7,824 nucleotides of DNA from an uncultured Clostridia bacterium (lineage in GTDB: Bacteria; Bacillota; Clostridia; Peptostreptococcales; Anaerovoracaceae). Position 1 is the first letter of the stretch; each line of letters starts with the position of its first letter. The stretch is from the NCBI GenBank assembly GCA_937928455.1, contig CALFUG010000356.1:1-7824 (forward strand), in the 5' to 3' direction. The notes beneath the pieces are model-generated. The model did not search any database. It was not told the DNA's origin and saw nothing but the letters and a program-made list of their open reading frames with translations. Shown one piece after another: positions 1-6,324 of the stretch. Made by a program: the position numbers and the translations under genes.

Positions 1-39
1 CCAGAGCCTGTCACGGGACCCCTGGGTAAAGCATCGTAC

Positions 40-68
40 AAAAAAGAGGCCCCGTACACAAAGCCTCT
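40..68 (-). terminator. Rho-independent terminator of the three-gene operon
   Basis: On the minus strand AGAGGC (68-63) pairs with GCCTCT (50-45). The stem can extend inward through three G-U pairs and one G-C pair to a TGTA loop. A run of six T (45-40) follows on the minus strand, the first being the last stem base. It starts 18 bases after the stop codon of the GAF/GGDEF/HD-GYP gene, so it most likely ends the operon transcript. On the plus strand no T-run follows the hairpin, so it acts in one direction. Confidence 0.85.
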
Positions 69-85
69 CTCGATTTGGATTTTCC

Positions 86-2623
86 CTATAGCGAACTGGA
101 TTTTACCCCCACTCGGGGCTCGATTCTCCCCTCAGAGACCAACTGCAGGAACACCGCTACCAGTCTCGGGTCGAATTGTTGGCCCGCCTTCTTCTCTAAT
201 TCCTGAAGGGCATAGAACACACTGTAGGCATCTTTATAAGGCCTCAGGGATATCATGGCATCAAAGGCATCGGCAATGCATAGAATACGGGCGGATAACG
301 GAATGTCCTCTCCCGAAATTCTTCGGGGATATCCTCTCCCATTGTACCATTCATGATGTCCGATAACCGCCGGAATAACATAGTCCAGAGAAGGCAAATG
401 CCGGATAATGCTGACGGAGTTCTCCACATGGCCTTGCATCAACAAGTACTCTTCATCGGTCAATTGCCCCGGCTTGTTCAAGATGTTTTCACTGATGCCG
501 ATTTTCCCAATATCATGAAGCAATGCCGCTTCCCGAATGATTTCTACCGCATCATCCCCCAAACCGATTCCATAGGCAAGCTCTGTGGCGTAGTAGGATA
601 CGTTATTGGAATGATTGAAAGTGTAATGATCCTTGGCATCAATGGCTGCAGACAAAGCATATACCGTGGAAGCGTAGCCGGAATAAATATCTTGATGATC
701 CACTTCCAGGCTCACTTGGGTTCCATCCATTCGTTCCACTATTCCGGAGCTGAGGGCCAATGCATTTTTTCCGCTTTTTTTCGCTTGAAATACGGCCAAA
801 TCCGCGGTTTCAATCAATTCCTTCGTGGTGCTGGCGGTATGCGGGATAGCAGATATACCAATGCTGGCGGTTAACACCTTCATGGAATGGTCCGGAGACT
901 TTTGATTCATTTCTAATATCTGTCGATGAATCCCCTTTGCCAGGTTCTTCGCCGATAGCAAATCATATCCCGGCAGAATGGCACCGAATTCCTTGGCATT
1001 GTATCTGGCCACTGAACCACCGGTACCCACACTGGCTTCTAGGATGGAGGCAATCCGCGTTAACGCCAAATCCCCTTCCTTGTTGCCGTAGAGTTGATTG
1101 TATAGTTTAAAATCATCCAGATTAATCAACATCAACGCAAGGCCGGTTTCCCCACACTTCTGGAATTCTTCCTCCAATGTTTCGTAAAAACACTTTCGAT
1201 TCAACAGGCCGGTCAAATCGTCGGTGCGGGCTTCCTGATACACCTTTTCATATAAAGTGGAGTTTTTTAAGGCAATGGAAGCGATGGCAGAAACGGATTC
1301 CAGGAAGCTGATGTCATCGAAGTTATATCGGTTCCCTCGCTCCTTGGAAGTGAGAAAGATAATACCCACCAGAGTCTGTCCTTCCAGCAGGGGAACAAAA
1401 CACTCCACCTCCATATCCCGCAGCACCCTTTTTTCTTCTTCCCGCAAGGCTCGAAACCCCGGAAATCTCCTCAAATCTTCCATAAAGAGACATTCCCTTT
1501 TCTCCTTTAAATGGACCACGATGGGGTTGTCCTGCTGAAAACGGATGGATTTATTATCCAGTGGATTATCGGAATGTACCATGGCATAGGGCAGACCCTC
1601 GCCCTTGCTAACAAAAATATATGCGCTTCGGACCAGCAAGGTCTCTTCTAATAGTGTGACCAACTGCTCCATGATTTCCGATATTTTCAAAGTCTTGGTA
1701 ACGGAATAGCTGAAATTCTTTAAATGCTCCGCCCTTAATATTTCTTCCCGAATGAAAACGCCATCGATAAATTTTTTCACCACAGTATGGGTTAGCAGGG
1801 CAAATATGCTGAAGGCCACAGCAATCATCATCACCTTTTGCTCTGTGGACACCACAAAATACCGAGCCACCAATCGATCCAGAGGCAATACCAGATTGGA
1901 AAATACAAATACAGAAATCAGGGCTACAATGGCATAGCTACTCCCCTTCGAAACCAACAGGGTCAAACGGAAAAGACGCCTTCGATACAATGCGTAGAAT
2001 AAACAAAATACCATAATAAGACCGGAGGCAATATCCACCGGGATACCTTGGAAAGGCGGTAGCATCAGAATGACATGGCCAATGAAGATGGCGGCAATCC
2101 CTACTGATATGGACGTGAATTGCTTCCTTCTCGCCGTATCGTGCCGGAAGCAGTATATAATGTGACGGAACATTTCCACCACCATGCCGCCACATAAAAT
2201 AAACAGAAAGACCACAGGCCAGGTAATGGTATACACAAATCCCACATTCCCGGAAACATCGGTATGAATCGTCGGCATGGCAATAAAGATACCCGTAAAC
2301 GTGTTGATGGTTCCAATCACCAGGACTCCCAGACCCCAAAACCGGTCCATTAATCGAGGGGTACTTCCCACAAAATCCCGGACAAACAACATAAAGGAAT
2401 AAGTAATCAGCAGCAATCCCCAAACCGACACGTGAAACCAAAATTCCTCCGTGGGGGGATATTGCATCCTCATGAAGAAACTACCACCGGTCCACAGCAC
2501 ACCGCTGACCAACATAATAATGAATGCCCGGATAACCTTGGTTTTTTTCGCCGCCACAAAGGCCAGCAACAAAAACCCGTAACAACACAAGGCAATGATG
2601 GGAATAAAAGCATAACTACTCAT
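86..2623 (-). CDS. Multi-pass membrane sensor with GAF, degenerate GGDEF and HD-GYP domains (predicted c-di-GMP phosphodiesterase)
   Basis: Predicted membrane-bound cyclic di-GMP phosphodiesterase of 845 residues. From the N terminus I see seven hydrophobic segments up to about residue 215, resembling the 7TM sensor region of some histidine kinases, then two more (about 226-250 and 263-281), a GAF-like domain (about 314-456), a GGDEF domain (about 465-625) and an HD-GYP domain (about 650-830). The GGDEF signature is NAKEF (542-546): both glycines and the acidic third residue are gone and no RxxD inhibitory site precedes it, so cyclase activity is unlikely; it may bind GTP or be structural. 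The HD-GYP domain looks active: NH at 670-671, HDIGK at 703-707, HHE at 756-758, GYP at 764-766. The ATG at 2623 was chosen because a full AAGGAGGTGAT lies 11 bases or less upstream; GTG (2635) and ATG (2632) sit too close to it. The start overlaps the GH3 stop by 8 bases. The sensed signal is unknown. Confidence 0.93.
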   Translation of the reverse strand: MSSYAFIPIIALCCYGFLLLAFVAAKKTKVIRAFIIMLVSGVLWTGGSFFMRMQYPPTEEFWFHVSVWGLLLITYSFMLFVRDFVGSTPRLMDRFWGLGVLVIGTINTFTGIFIAMPTIHTDVSGNVGFVYTITWPVVFLFILCGGMVVEMFRHIIYCFRHDTARRKQFTSISVGIAAIFIGHVILMLPPFQGIPVDIASGLIMVFCLFYALYRRRLFRLTLLVSKGSSYAIVALISVFVFSNLVLPLDRLVARYFVVSTEQKVMMIAVAFSIFALLTHTVVKKFIDGVFIREEILRAEHLKNFSYSVTKTLKISEIMEQLVTLLEETLLVRSAYIFVSKGEGLPYAMVHSDNPLDNKSIRFQQDNPIVVHLKEKRECLFMEDLRRFPGFRALREEEKRVLRDMEVECFVPLLEGQTLVGIIFLTSKERGNRYNFDDISFLESVSAIASIALKNSTLYEKVYQEARTDDLTGLLNRKCFYETLEEEFQKCGETGLALMLINLDDFKLYNQLYGNKEGDLALTRIASILEASVGTGGSVARYNAKEFGAILPGYDLLSAKNLAKGIHRQILEMNQKSPDHSMKVLTASIGISAIPHTASTTKELIETADLAVFQAKKSGKNALALSSGIVERMDGTQVSLEVDHQDIYSGYASTVYALSAAIDAKDHYTFNHSNNVSYYATELAYGIGLGDDAVEIIREAALLHDIGKIGISENILNKPGQLTDEEYLLMQGHVENSVSIIRHLPSLDYVIPAVIGHHEWYNGRGYPRRISGEDIPLSARILCIADAFDAMISLRPYKDAYSVFYALQELEKKAGQQFDPRLVAVFLQLVSEGRIEPRVGVKSSSL

Positions 2624-4259
2624 ATACCACATCACCTCCTTGACTGCTCCAAACCTCTTCCTGAATATCCATCAATCGTTGTAATTGCATGGGCTTTGGA
2701 TTAACCTGTCGGATGGCAGAATTCTCCTGCCGGTAATATGTCTGGAAGGTTCCGCACTTTAAAATTGTGATTTCCAGAGGATCCATTCCCAGAATTCTTT
2801 TCAGGTCCTGATAATCCTGATCCAGGTATTTAAAGTATATGCTAAGATGGTCTCTTAGAATTTCCCGGGTGGATGCCCGATGGGCCAATTCTTCCGGAGC
2901 CAACTCCACATAAAGATGCATAAAAGGCTTGTTTTGATGGGTATACTCTTTCGCCACCACCCATTCTATAATGGGAAGTCCGGAAAGTTGCATCACGGAT
3001 TCAATAGATGCCTTGGTAATTCGGGTAAAACCTGCAATATCAATCACATCCGGGGTTCGATCGATGTATTGGAATCGAGGTATTCGCACGCCATCTCCCT
3101 GCCCATACAGGGCAAGACAACGGTACATATCTCCCACCCGATATCGCATAAAGGCGCCACCCTTCAACACCGACACCACCAGCTCATACTTTTCCCCCGC
3201 TACCACCTGATCCATCAGGCAGGTCTTGGGAACGTAGGCCGGATTCTCCATATTCTTTTCCATTTCGCTCTCTGGGATAAATTCATAGAAACAGGCATCG
3301 GGGAAAAATATCATGCCATCCCTGGTCCATGTTTCCGTGCCCACCAGGGTGGGCTCCGTTCCGGCAAACAACTCCATGGGTCGAATGCCCCACAAATCCT
3401 CCAACTCGTCTTTATAGCATTGGTTATCCGTTCCCGCCACCATAAAGCCTCTCAGTCGGAATAGATCTCGGGGTTTCATTTCCCTTCCTTCTTTTTTACA
3501 TACCTGTTTTGCTTTCATATATCTCCAAATCATGGTGGGTGACATGGTTTGGGCCGCTTTCAACAAGCCTCCGCCGCCACCACCGGCAGCCAATTTGGAA
3601 AAACTAATAGAAACGAAATATAGAACGCTGCCCAATCCAAAGAAATAGTCAATTCCCGTAGAAAGACCCATCTTAAAGCCCTTCTTATTCCTCTCACTGA
3701 AGCTCATGGATTCGGCTTCCTTTACCGGAGGCAAAAATGAGATATCGATTTCCTTGTTCAATGCCCGGGGGAAAATCCCGGTGGCATATGGTAATGGAGC
3801 AAGTCCATACAAAAAGTGATACCGGGGGGAAATATCAAAGGTTCCTTCCCCTTTCCCCGTAGCCAAAATCAAACAGGCCAGCAGGTTGTTCCGAAAAGTG
3901 GCCAGCATGCCTTGGCTGTAGGGTGCAATCTTGATAGGAAATCGGCCCCCCTCCCAAGTGGTTTGAAGCCACAACACGGCTTCCTCCGGCAACATATCAT
4001 CTTTCTTTAACAGCAAAATTTCTGCATAATCCTGATAGGTTGTCAACGGGAATCGCTCTCTGAATTCTCGAATGGTACAGGAATCCATGGTTCCGGATAT
4101 TTGCTTGCCCATGGGGCTTTCCAGAAACAGTTGAATCTGCTCCTCCATTAATCGATTTTGAATCCGCATATAAGAAGGAACATCTAACTTGAGAAATCCG
4201 CAGTATTCATCCCACAGCTCCTTGGGAGGTGTCTGGCTGAGTTTATCTTCAAACCTCAT
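2616..4259 (-). CDS. GH3-family acyl-adenylate/amide synthetase (547 aa)
   Basis: Member of the GH3 family of adenylate-forming enzymes. Plant members activate a carboxylic acid with ATP and join it to an amino acid; bacterial substrates are mostly unknown. Family landmarks: AGTEPTLVG (299-307) followed by a FFPDACFYEFIPE block (318-330), the YELVVSVLKGGAFMRYRVGD block (358-377), and a C-terminal domain ending in a KCGTF segment (501-505) and a basic, proline-containing tail (about 520-530). Length is typical. The loop where relatives have a Ser/Thr/Gly-rich nucleotide-binding stretch reads TTWEGGRFPIKIAP (100-113), which is atypical. A run of six glycines (226-231) follows a hydrophobic stretch (about 205-220). 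The ATG at 4259 has AGGAGG (4273-4268) 8 bases upstream inside the preceding gene; it overlaps that gene by 11 bases and the sensor gene by 8, so all three are probably translationally coupled. Family is confident; substrate is not. Confidence 0.85.
   Translation of the reverse strand: MRFEDKLSQTPPKELWDEYCGFLKLDVPSYMRIQNRLMEEQIQLFLESPMGKQISGTMDSCTIREFRERFPLTTYQDYAEILLLKKDDMLPEEAVLWLQTTWEGGRFPIKIAPYSQGMLATFRNNLLACLILATGKGEGTFDISPRYHFLYGLAPLPYATGIFPRALNKEIDISFLPPVKEAESMSFSERNKKGFKMGLSTGIDYFFGLGSVLYFVSISFSKLAAGGGGGGLLKAAQTMSPTMIWRYMKAKQVCKKEGREMKPRDLFRLRGFMVAGTDNQCYKDELEDLWGIRPMELFAGTEPTLVGTETWTRDGMIFFPDACFYEFIPESEMEKNMENPAYVPKTCLMDQVVAGEKYELVVSVLKGGAFMRYRVGDMYRCLALYGQGDGVRIPRFQYIDRTPDVIDIAGFTRITKASIESVMQLSGLPIIEWVVAKEYTHQNKPFMHLYVELAPEELAHRASTREILRDHLSIYFKYLDQDYQDLKRILGMDPLEITILKCGTFQTYYRQENSAIRQVNPKPMQLQRLMDIQEEVWSSQGGDVVYE
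2631..2641 (-). promoter_or_regulatory. Ribosome binding site deciding the sensor gene start
   Basis: The minus strand reads AAGGAGGTGAT (2641-2631), complementary over 11 bases to the 3' end of bacterial 16S rRNA. It lies inside the last codons of the GH3 gene. From the end of GGAGG to the ATG at 2623 is 11 bases, acceptable for such an extended site. The in-frame GTG (2635) and ATG (2632) overlap or almost touch the site and are poor starts. Confidence 0.75.
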
Positions 4260-4842
4260 GTTTGTTTCCTCCTATGAAGTTCGGGCCAGATCCCAAACTT
4301 TGCATACTCGCCTTGGTGGGAATCAGAAATGGTATTCTTTGGCGATAGCTTTCATATCCATCCAGAATTCTCGGGAAGGTCCAATGATCCTGAAGCAGGA
4401 TGTATAAAAAATTCAGCAGAATCAAAACAGCGACTGTGATGGACGTCTGTAGGCTACCCAAAACAAAACCAAGACTCACATAGCCTCCTGCAAAAAACAA
4501 AAATCCGGGATGACGGCACACTCCGTACCATCCCCGGTCATATACTTGATTTTTCAATCCCTGTTCTTGTTGAATATAGGTTTCACGGAAGGGCAGTGCT
4601 AGGAACAATACATACATCAGCATTCCAAAACAAAGAAGGGCCACTACCAATCCCAGCCAATGAACTACCCCAAAATCCATGCCAGGCAGGATGTCTCGAA
4701 TCATGAAAAAGGTTGCCAACCCCAATGCCAACATTCCCAAAAGAAACCCGGATCGAAGTCCCGGATTTTTCCACAATACTTGATTGAAATCATAAAGCCC
4801 AAATAATATAAATGCCGCTATGCCAATGACCAGTGCTGTCAT
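4249..4842 (-). CDS. Integral membrane methyltransferase of the isoprenylcysteine carboxyl methyltransferase (ICMT)/PEMT-like family
   Basis: Small membrane protein of 197 residues. About five hydrophobic segments (near 1-18, 32-48, 58-83, 114-130 and 134-150) precede or flank the signature region. The family marks are YGVCRHPGF (106-114, with the conserved Arg-His-Pro at 110-112) and the later EDxx-like element QDHW (151-154) leading to GYESYRQRIPFLIP (162-175). In the family these bind S-adenosylmethionine and the lipidic acceptor at the membrane. The acceptor here is unknown: a carboxylate, an amine or a lipid are all possible. I chose the ATG at 4842, preceded by GAGAGG (4853-4848) at 5 bases and beginning directly with a membrane segment. 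An in-frame TTG at 4929 would add 29 non-hydrophobic residues but falls on the predicted -35 box, so it should not be in the mRNA. It is first in the operon and its stop overlaps the GH3 start. Confidence 0.82.
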   Translation of the reverse strand: MTALVIGIAAFILFGLYDFNQVLWKNPGLRSGFLLGMLALGLATFFMIRDILPGMDFGVVHWLGLVVALLCFGMLMYVLFLALPFRETYIQQEQGLKNQVYDRGWYGVCRHPGFLFFAGGYVSLGFVLGSLQTSITVAVLILLNFLYILLQDHWTFPRILDGYESYRQRIPFLIPTKASMQSLGSGPNFIGGNKHEV

Positions 4843-4900
4843 GGTTCCCTCTCTCCCGCTGCTATCTTGTTTCGTCCCAATAAAAAAGCACCCAGGTAAG

Positions 4901-4929
4901 ATTTTATCATTGAAAATATGGCTTTTCAA
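4901..4929 (-). promoter_or_regulatory. Sigma-A-type promoter for the methyltransferase-GH3-sensor operon
   Basis: On the minus strand TTGAAA (4929-4924) and TAAAAT (4906-4901) are separated by exactly 17 bases, a near-consensus housekeeping promoter. Transcription would begin around 4897-4893, giving a leader of roughly 50-55 bases before the ATG at 4842. The promoter sits inside the region that folds as the terminator of the upstream flavodiiron gene. Confidence 0.65.
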
Positions 4930-4931
4930 TG
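4908..4931. repeat. Perfect palindrome over the -35 box and spacer, candidate operator
   Basis: Arms CATTGAAAA (4908-4916) and TTTTCAATG (4923-4931) are perfect 9-bp inverted repeats around a 6-base centre. On the minus strand it spans the -35 hexamer and most of the spacer of the predicted operon promoter. This is the classical place for a repressor dimer to block RNA polymerase. No known regulator site is recognised. The same bases can form the inner hairpin of the upstream terminator, so its function may be in RNA, DNA or both. Confidence 0.6.
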
Positions 4932-4975
4932 TATTTCCCCCGGGTACTTTCTAATTTATCGTATTATTTTTTCAT

Positions 4976-5007
4976 TCTTGTGTAATTTTCTGACTTTTCA
5001 CACAAGA
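4976..5007. repeat. Inverted repeat just after the flavodiiron stop codon
   Basis: On the minus strand TCTTGTGT (5007-5000) and ACACAAGA (4983-4976) are perfect 8-bp arms around a 16-base AT-rich centre. It begins 11 bases after the flavodiiron stop. No T-run follows on either strand, so it is not a terminator by itself; it could be a 3'-end mRNA hairpin or a protein-binding site upstream of the next operon. Confidence 0.4.
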
Positions 5008-5018
5008 TATGGTGGTTT

Positions 5019-6212
5019 TTATCGAATTGTCTTCGCAAATTCTTTGCCGTATTCCAGCGCTTTCTCTTCCGCTTCGGGATCTGGGGTCCACATGGCACGA
5101 TGCTCTTCTGCCACCATTTCGAACCCGGCTCCTTCCAGCATATCACGCAGCATCTTGGCACTTTCTCCACTCCAACCATAACAGCCAAATGCGGCCGCCT
5201 TTTTGTTCTTAAACTTCATGGCTTTCATGAGATGTATAAATCCTGCCAAAGTATGCATACAACCGTTATAGAAAGTGGGAGATCCCAACAGCACGGCTTT
5301 GGAGCGAAACACTTCCGTAATCAAATCATTTTCGTCGCTTTTGGTAATATTAAACACCTTCACCGTCACTTCCGGATCTTCCAGGGAGATGCCCTCTGCA
5401 ATCTTCTCCGCCAACCGTTTGGTGCCATTCCACATGGTATCGTAAACCAGGGTTACTTGATTTTCCTGATAATCGTTGGCCCAGGCCATATACTTTTCCA
5501 CAATCTGGGTGGGGTTCTCCCGCCAGATCACACCGTGGCTGGTAGCAATAATATCGATGGGGAGCTTCAGCGCCAACACCTCCTCCAGCTTCTTCTTAAG
5601 AATAGGGTTGAAAGGATTCAATATATTGGCATAATACTTAATCGCCTCGGCTTCCAGCACACAAGGGTCTGCCAAGTCGTTAAACAACTCCTGCACCGCA
5701 TAATGTTGGCCGAAAGCATCGTTGCTGAATAGAATGTTGTCTCCGGTCAGATAGGATGCCATACTGTCTGGCCAGTGAAGCATTTGCATTTCTACAAAAA
5801 TCAGTTCCTTTCCATTGCCTACATCCAGTTTATCTCCGGTTTTCACCACCCGGAAATCCCACTCCTGATGATATTGACCCTTCAAGGATTTCACCGCATT
5901 GGCTGTGCAGTAAATAGGGGTATTGGGAATCCTTTTCATCAATTCCGGCAGAGCACCGCTGTGATCCACTTCTCCATGGTTCATCACAATATAATCAATA
6001 GAAGACAGGTCCACTTCCTGCGCCAGGTTTTCTACAAACTCTTTATCAAAAGGAGCCCAAACCGTGTCCACCAAAACAGTCTTTTCTTCTTCTATCAGAT
6101 AGGCATTGTACGTGGATCCATTATGAGTGGAATATTCATTTCCATGAAAAGCCTGTAGCTCCCAATCAATAATCCCCACCCAGGACACATTATTTTTAAT
6201 TTGTCTTCGCAT
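5019..6212 (-). CDS. fprA: Class A flavodiiron protein (oxygen and/or nitric oxide reductase)
   Basis: Cytoplasmic enzyme of 397 residues that in this family reduces O2 to water and/or NO to N2O, protecting anaerobes. The N-terminal metallo-beta-lactamase-like domain (about 1-250) holds every expected diiron ligand: H79, E81, D83 and H84 in HGEVDH, H146 in MLHWPDS, D165 in SNDAF, and H226 in TSHGVIW. The flavodoxin domain (about 252-395) has the FMN-phosphate loop YDTMWNGTKR (257-266), then GSPTFYNGC (310-318) and FGCYGWSGE (342-350). It ends there, with no rubredoxin or flavin reductase extension, so electrons must come from a separate donor such as rubredoxin, not encoded in this window. 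The ATG at 6212 has AGGAGG 5 bases upstream; an in-frame TTG at 6230 lies upstream of that site and is rejected. It is flanked by its own predicted promoter and terminator, suggesting a monocistronic unit. The O2 versus NO preference cannot be read from sequence. Confidence 0.96.
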   Translation of the reverse strand: MRRQIKNNVSWVGIIDWELQAFHGNEYSTHNGSTYNAYLIEEEKTVLVDTVWAPFDKEFVENLAQEVDLSSIDYIVMNHGEVDHSGALPELMKRIPNTPIYCTANAVKSLKGQYHQEWDFRVVKTGDKLDVGNGKELIFVEMQMLHWPDSMASYLTGDNILFSNDAFGQHYAVQELFNDLADPCVLEAEAIKYYANILNPFNPILKKKLEEVLALKLPIDIIATSHGVIWRENPTQIVEKYMAWANDYQENQVTLVYDTMWNGTKRLAEKIAEGISLEDPEVTVKVFNITKSDENDLITEVFRSKAVLLGSPTFYNGCMHTLAGFIHLMKAMKFKNKKAAAFGCYGWSGESAKMLRDMLEGAGFEMVAEEHRAMWTPDPEAEEKALEYGKEFAKTIR

Positions 6213-6217
6213 TTGTT

Positions 6218-6223
6218 CCTCCT
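6218..6223 (-). promoter_or_regulatory. Ribosome binding site deciding the flavodiiron start
   Basis: AGGAGG on the minus strand (6223-6218), followed by AACAA and the ATG at 6212. It excludes the in-frame TTG at 6230, which would place the binding site inside the coding sequence. Confidence 0.9.
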
Positions 6224-6228
6224 TTAGC

Positions 6229-6251
6229 AATTCCCTGTTTCCAGGGCAATT
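6229..6251 (-). promoter_or_regulatory. GAAA-capped hairpin in the flavodiiron mRNA leader
   Basis: On the minus strand CCCTG and CAGGG pair around a GAAA tetraloop (GNRA type), and flanking AATT pairs with AATT across one bulged G. The stem is 9 bp with one bulge. It ends 5 bases before the AGGAGG site. There is no T-run after it, so it is not a terminator; it could stabilise the mRNA 5' end or keep the ribosome site exposed. Confidence 0.5.
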
Positions 6252-6278
6252 CCGTCACTTACTCCATTTTCCTCTTTT

Positions 6279-6295
6279 AATGCACTGAATGCATT
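6279..6295. repeat. Inverted repeat at the predicted flavodiiron transcription start, candidate operator
   Basis: AATGCA (6279-6284) and TGCATT (6290-6295) are perfect 6-bp arms around CTGAA. With the predicted -10 at 6311-6306, transcription would start near 6299, putting this repeat about 5-20 bases into the transcript, where a bound repressor could block it. The TGCAT half-sites resemble those of the nitric oxide sensor NsrR, but the half-site spacing is shorter than its usual 11-base centre-to-centre repeat, so assignment is not safe. Confidence 0.45.
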
Positions 6296-6305
6296 TTATA
6301 TTCAT

Positions 6306-6314
6306 ATTATAGCA
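6306..6314 (-). promoter_or_regulatory. Extended -10 promoter element for the flavodiiron gene
   Basis: The minus strand reads TGCTATAAT (6314-6306): a perfect TATAAT with the TGn extension. Upstream at the normal 16-18 base spacing there is no good TTGACA match, which extended -10 promoters tolerate. It lies 11 bases past the nrdJ stop codon and implies a leader of about 87 bases. I see no terminator between nrdJ and this promoter, so read-through from nrdJ is also possible. Confidence 0.6.
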
Positions 6315-6324
6315 CAATTGAAAA

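Larger units (their letters stand above)
4882..4950 (-). terminator. Rho-independent terminator of the flavodiiron gene, with nested hairpin
   Basis: In the minus-strand transcript AAAGTACCCGGG (4950-4939) pairs with CCTGGGTGCTTT (4896-4885) over 12 bp including two G-U pairs, and a run of T (4887-4882) overlaps and follows the stem. The loop contains the 9-bp hairpin described as the palindrome at 4908-4931, so the structure is a long, nested stem. It begins 68 bases after the flavodiiron stop codon. Transcripts starting at the predicted downstream promoter lack the left arm and would escape termination. Confidence 0.7.

Noticed and set aside
1..39. Short GC-rich matches (CCAG/CTGG, GTC/GAC) beyond the operon terminator
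   Set aside because: Arms of three to four bases are not above chance and no gene start is visible before the window ends.
1938..2441. 167-codon minus-strand open frame in another frame inside the sensor gene
   Set aside because: It overlaps the membrane-segment region of the sensor; its Cys/Tyr/His-rich translation is what results from reading hydrophobic codons out of frame.
2880..3464. 194-codon plus-strand open frame opposite the GH3 gene, and similar ones opposite the sensor and nrdJ genes
   Set aside because: Low-information, His/Ser-rich translations without family motifs, entirely antisense to well-supported genes.
4843..4929. N-terminal extension of the methyltransferase from an in-frame TTG at 4929 (29 extra residues)
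   Set aside because: The TTG is part of the predicted -35 box and the stretch overlaps the terminator stem; the ATG at 4842 has its own ribosome site and begins directly with a membrane segment.
4882..4950. Riboswitch aptamer upstream of the methyltransferase
   Set aside because: The nested stem-loop does not match any aptamer consensus I can recall, and the predicted promoter starts after its left arm, so the operon mRNA would not contain the fold.
5100..5732. 210-codon open frame on the plus strand opposite the flavodiiron gene
   Set aside because: It lies wholly antisense to a gene with a full set of catalytic motifs and its translation shows no domain; a shadow of the real frame.
6213..6230. 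Six-residue extension of the flavodiiron protein from a TTG at 6230
   Set aside because: The extension contains the AGGAGG site for the ATG at 6212, and residue numbering from that ATG puts the diiron ligands at their usual family positions.
6265..6273. Two-codon leader frame (ATG GAG TAA) in the flavodiiron leader
   Set aside because: Preceded by a weak GAGG only and too short to distinguish from chance.
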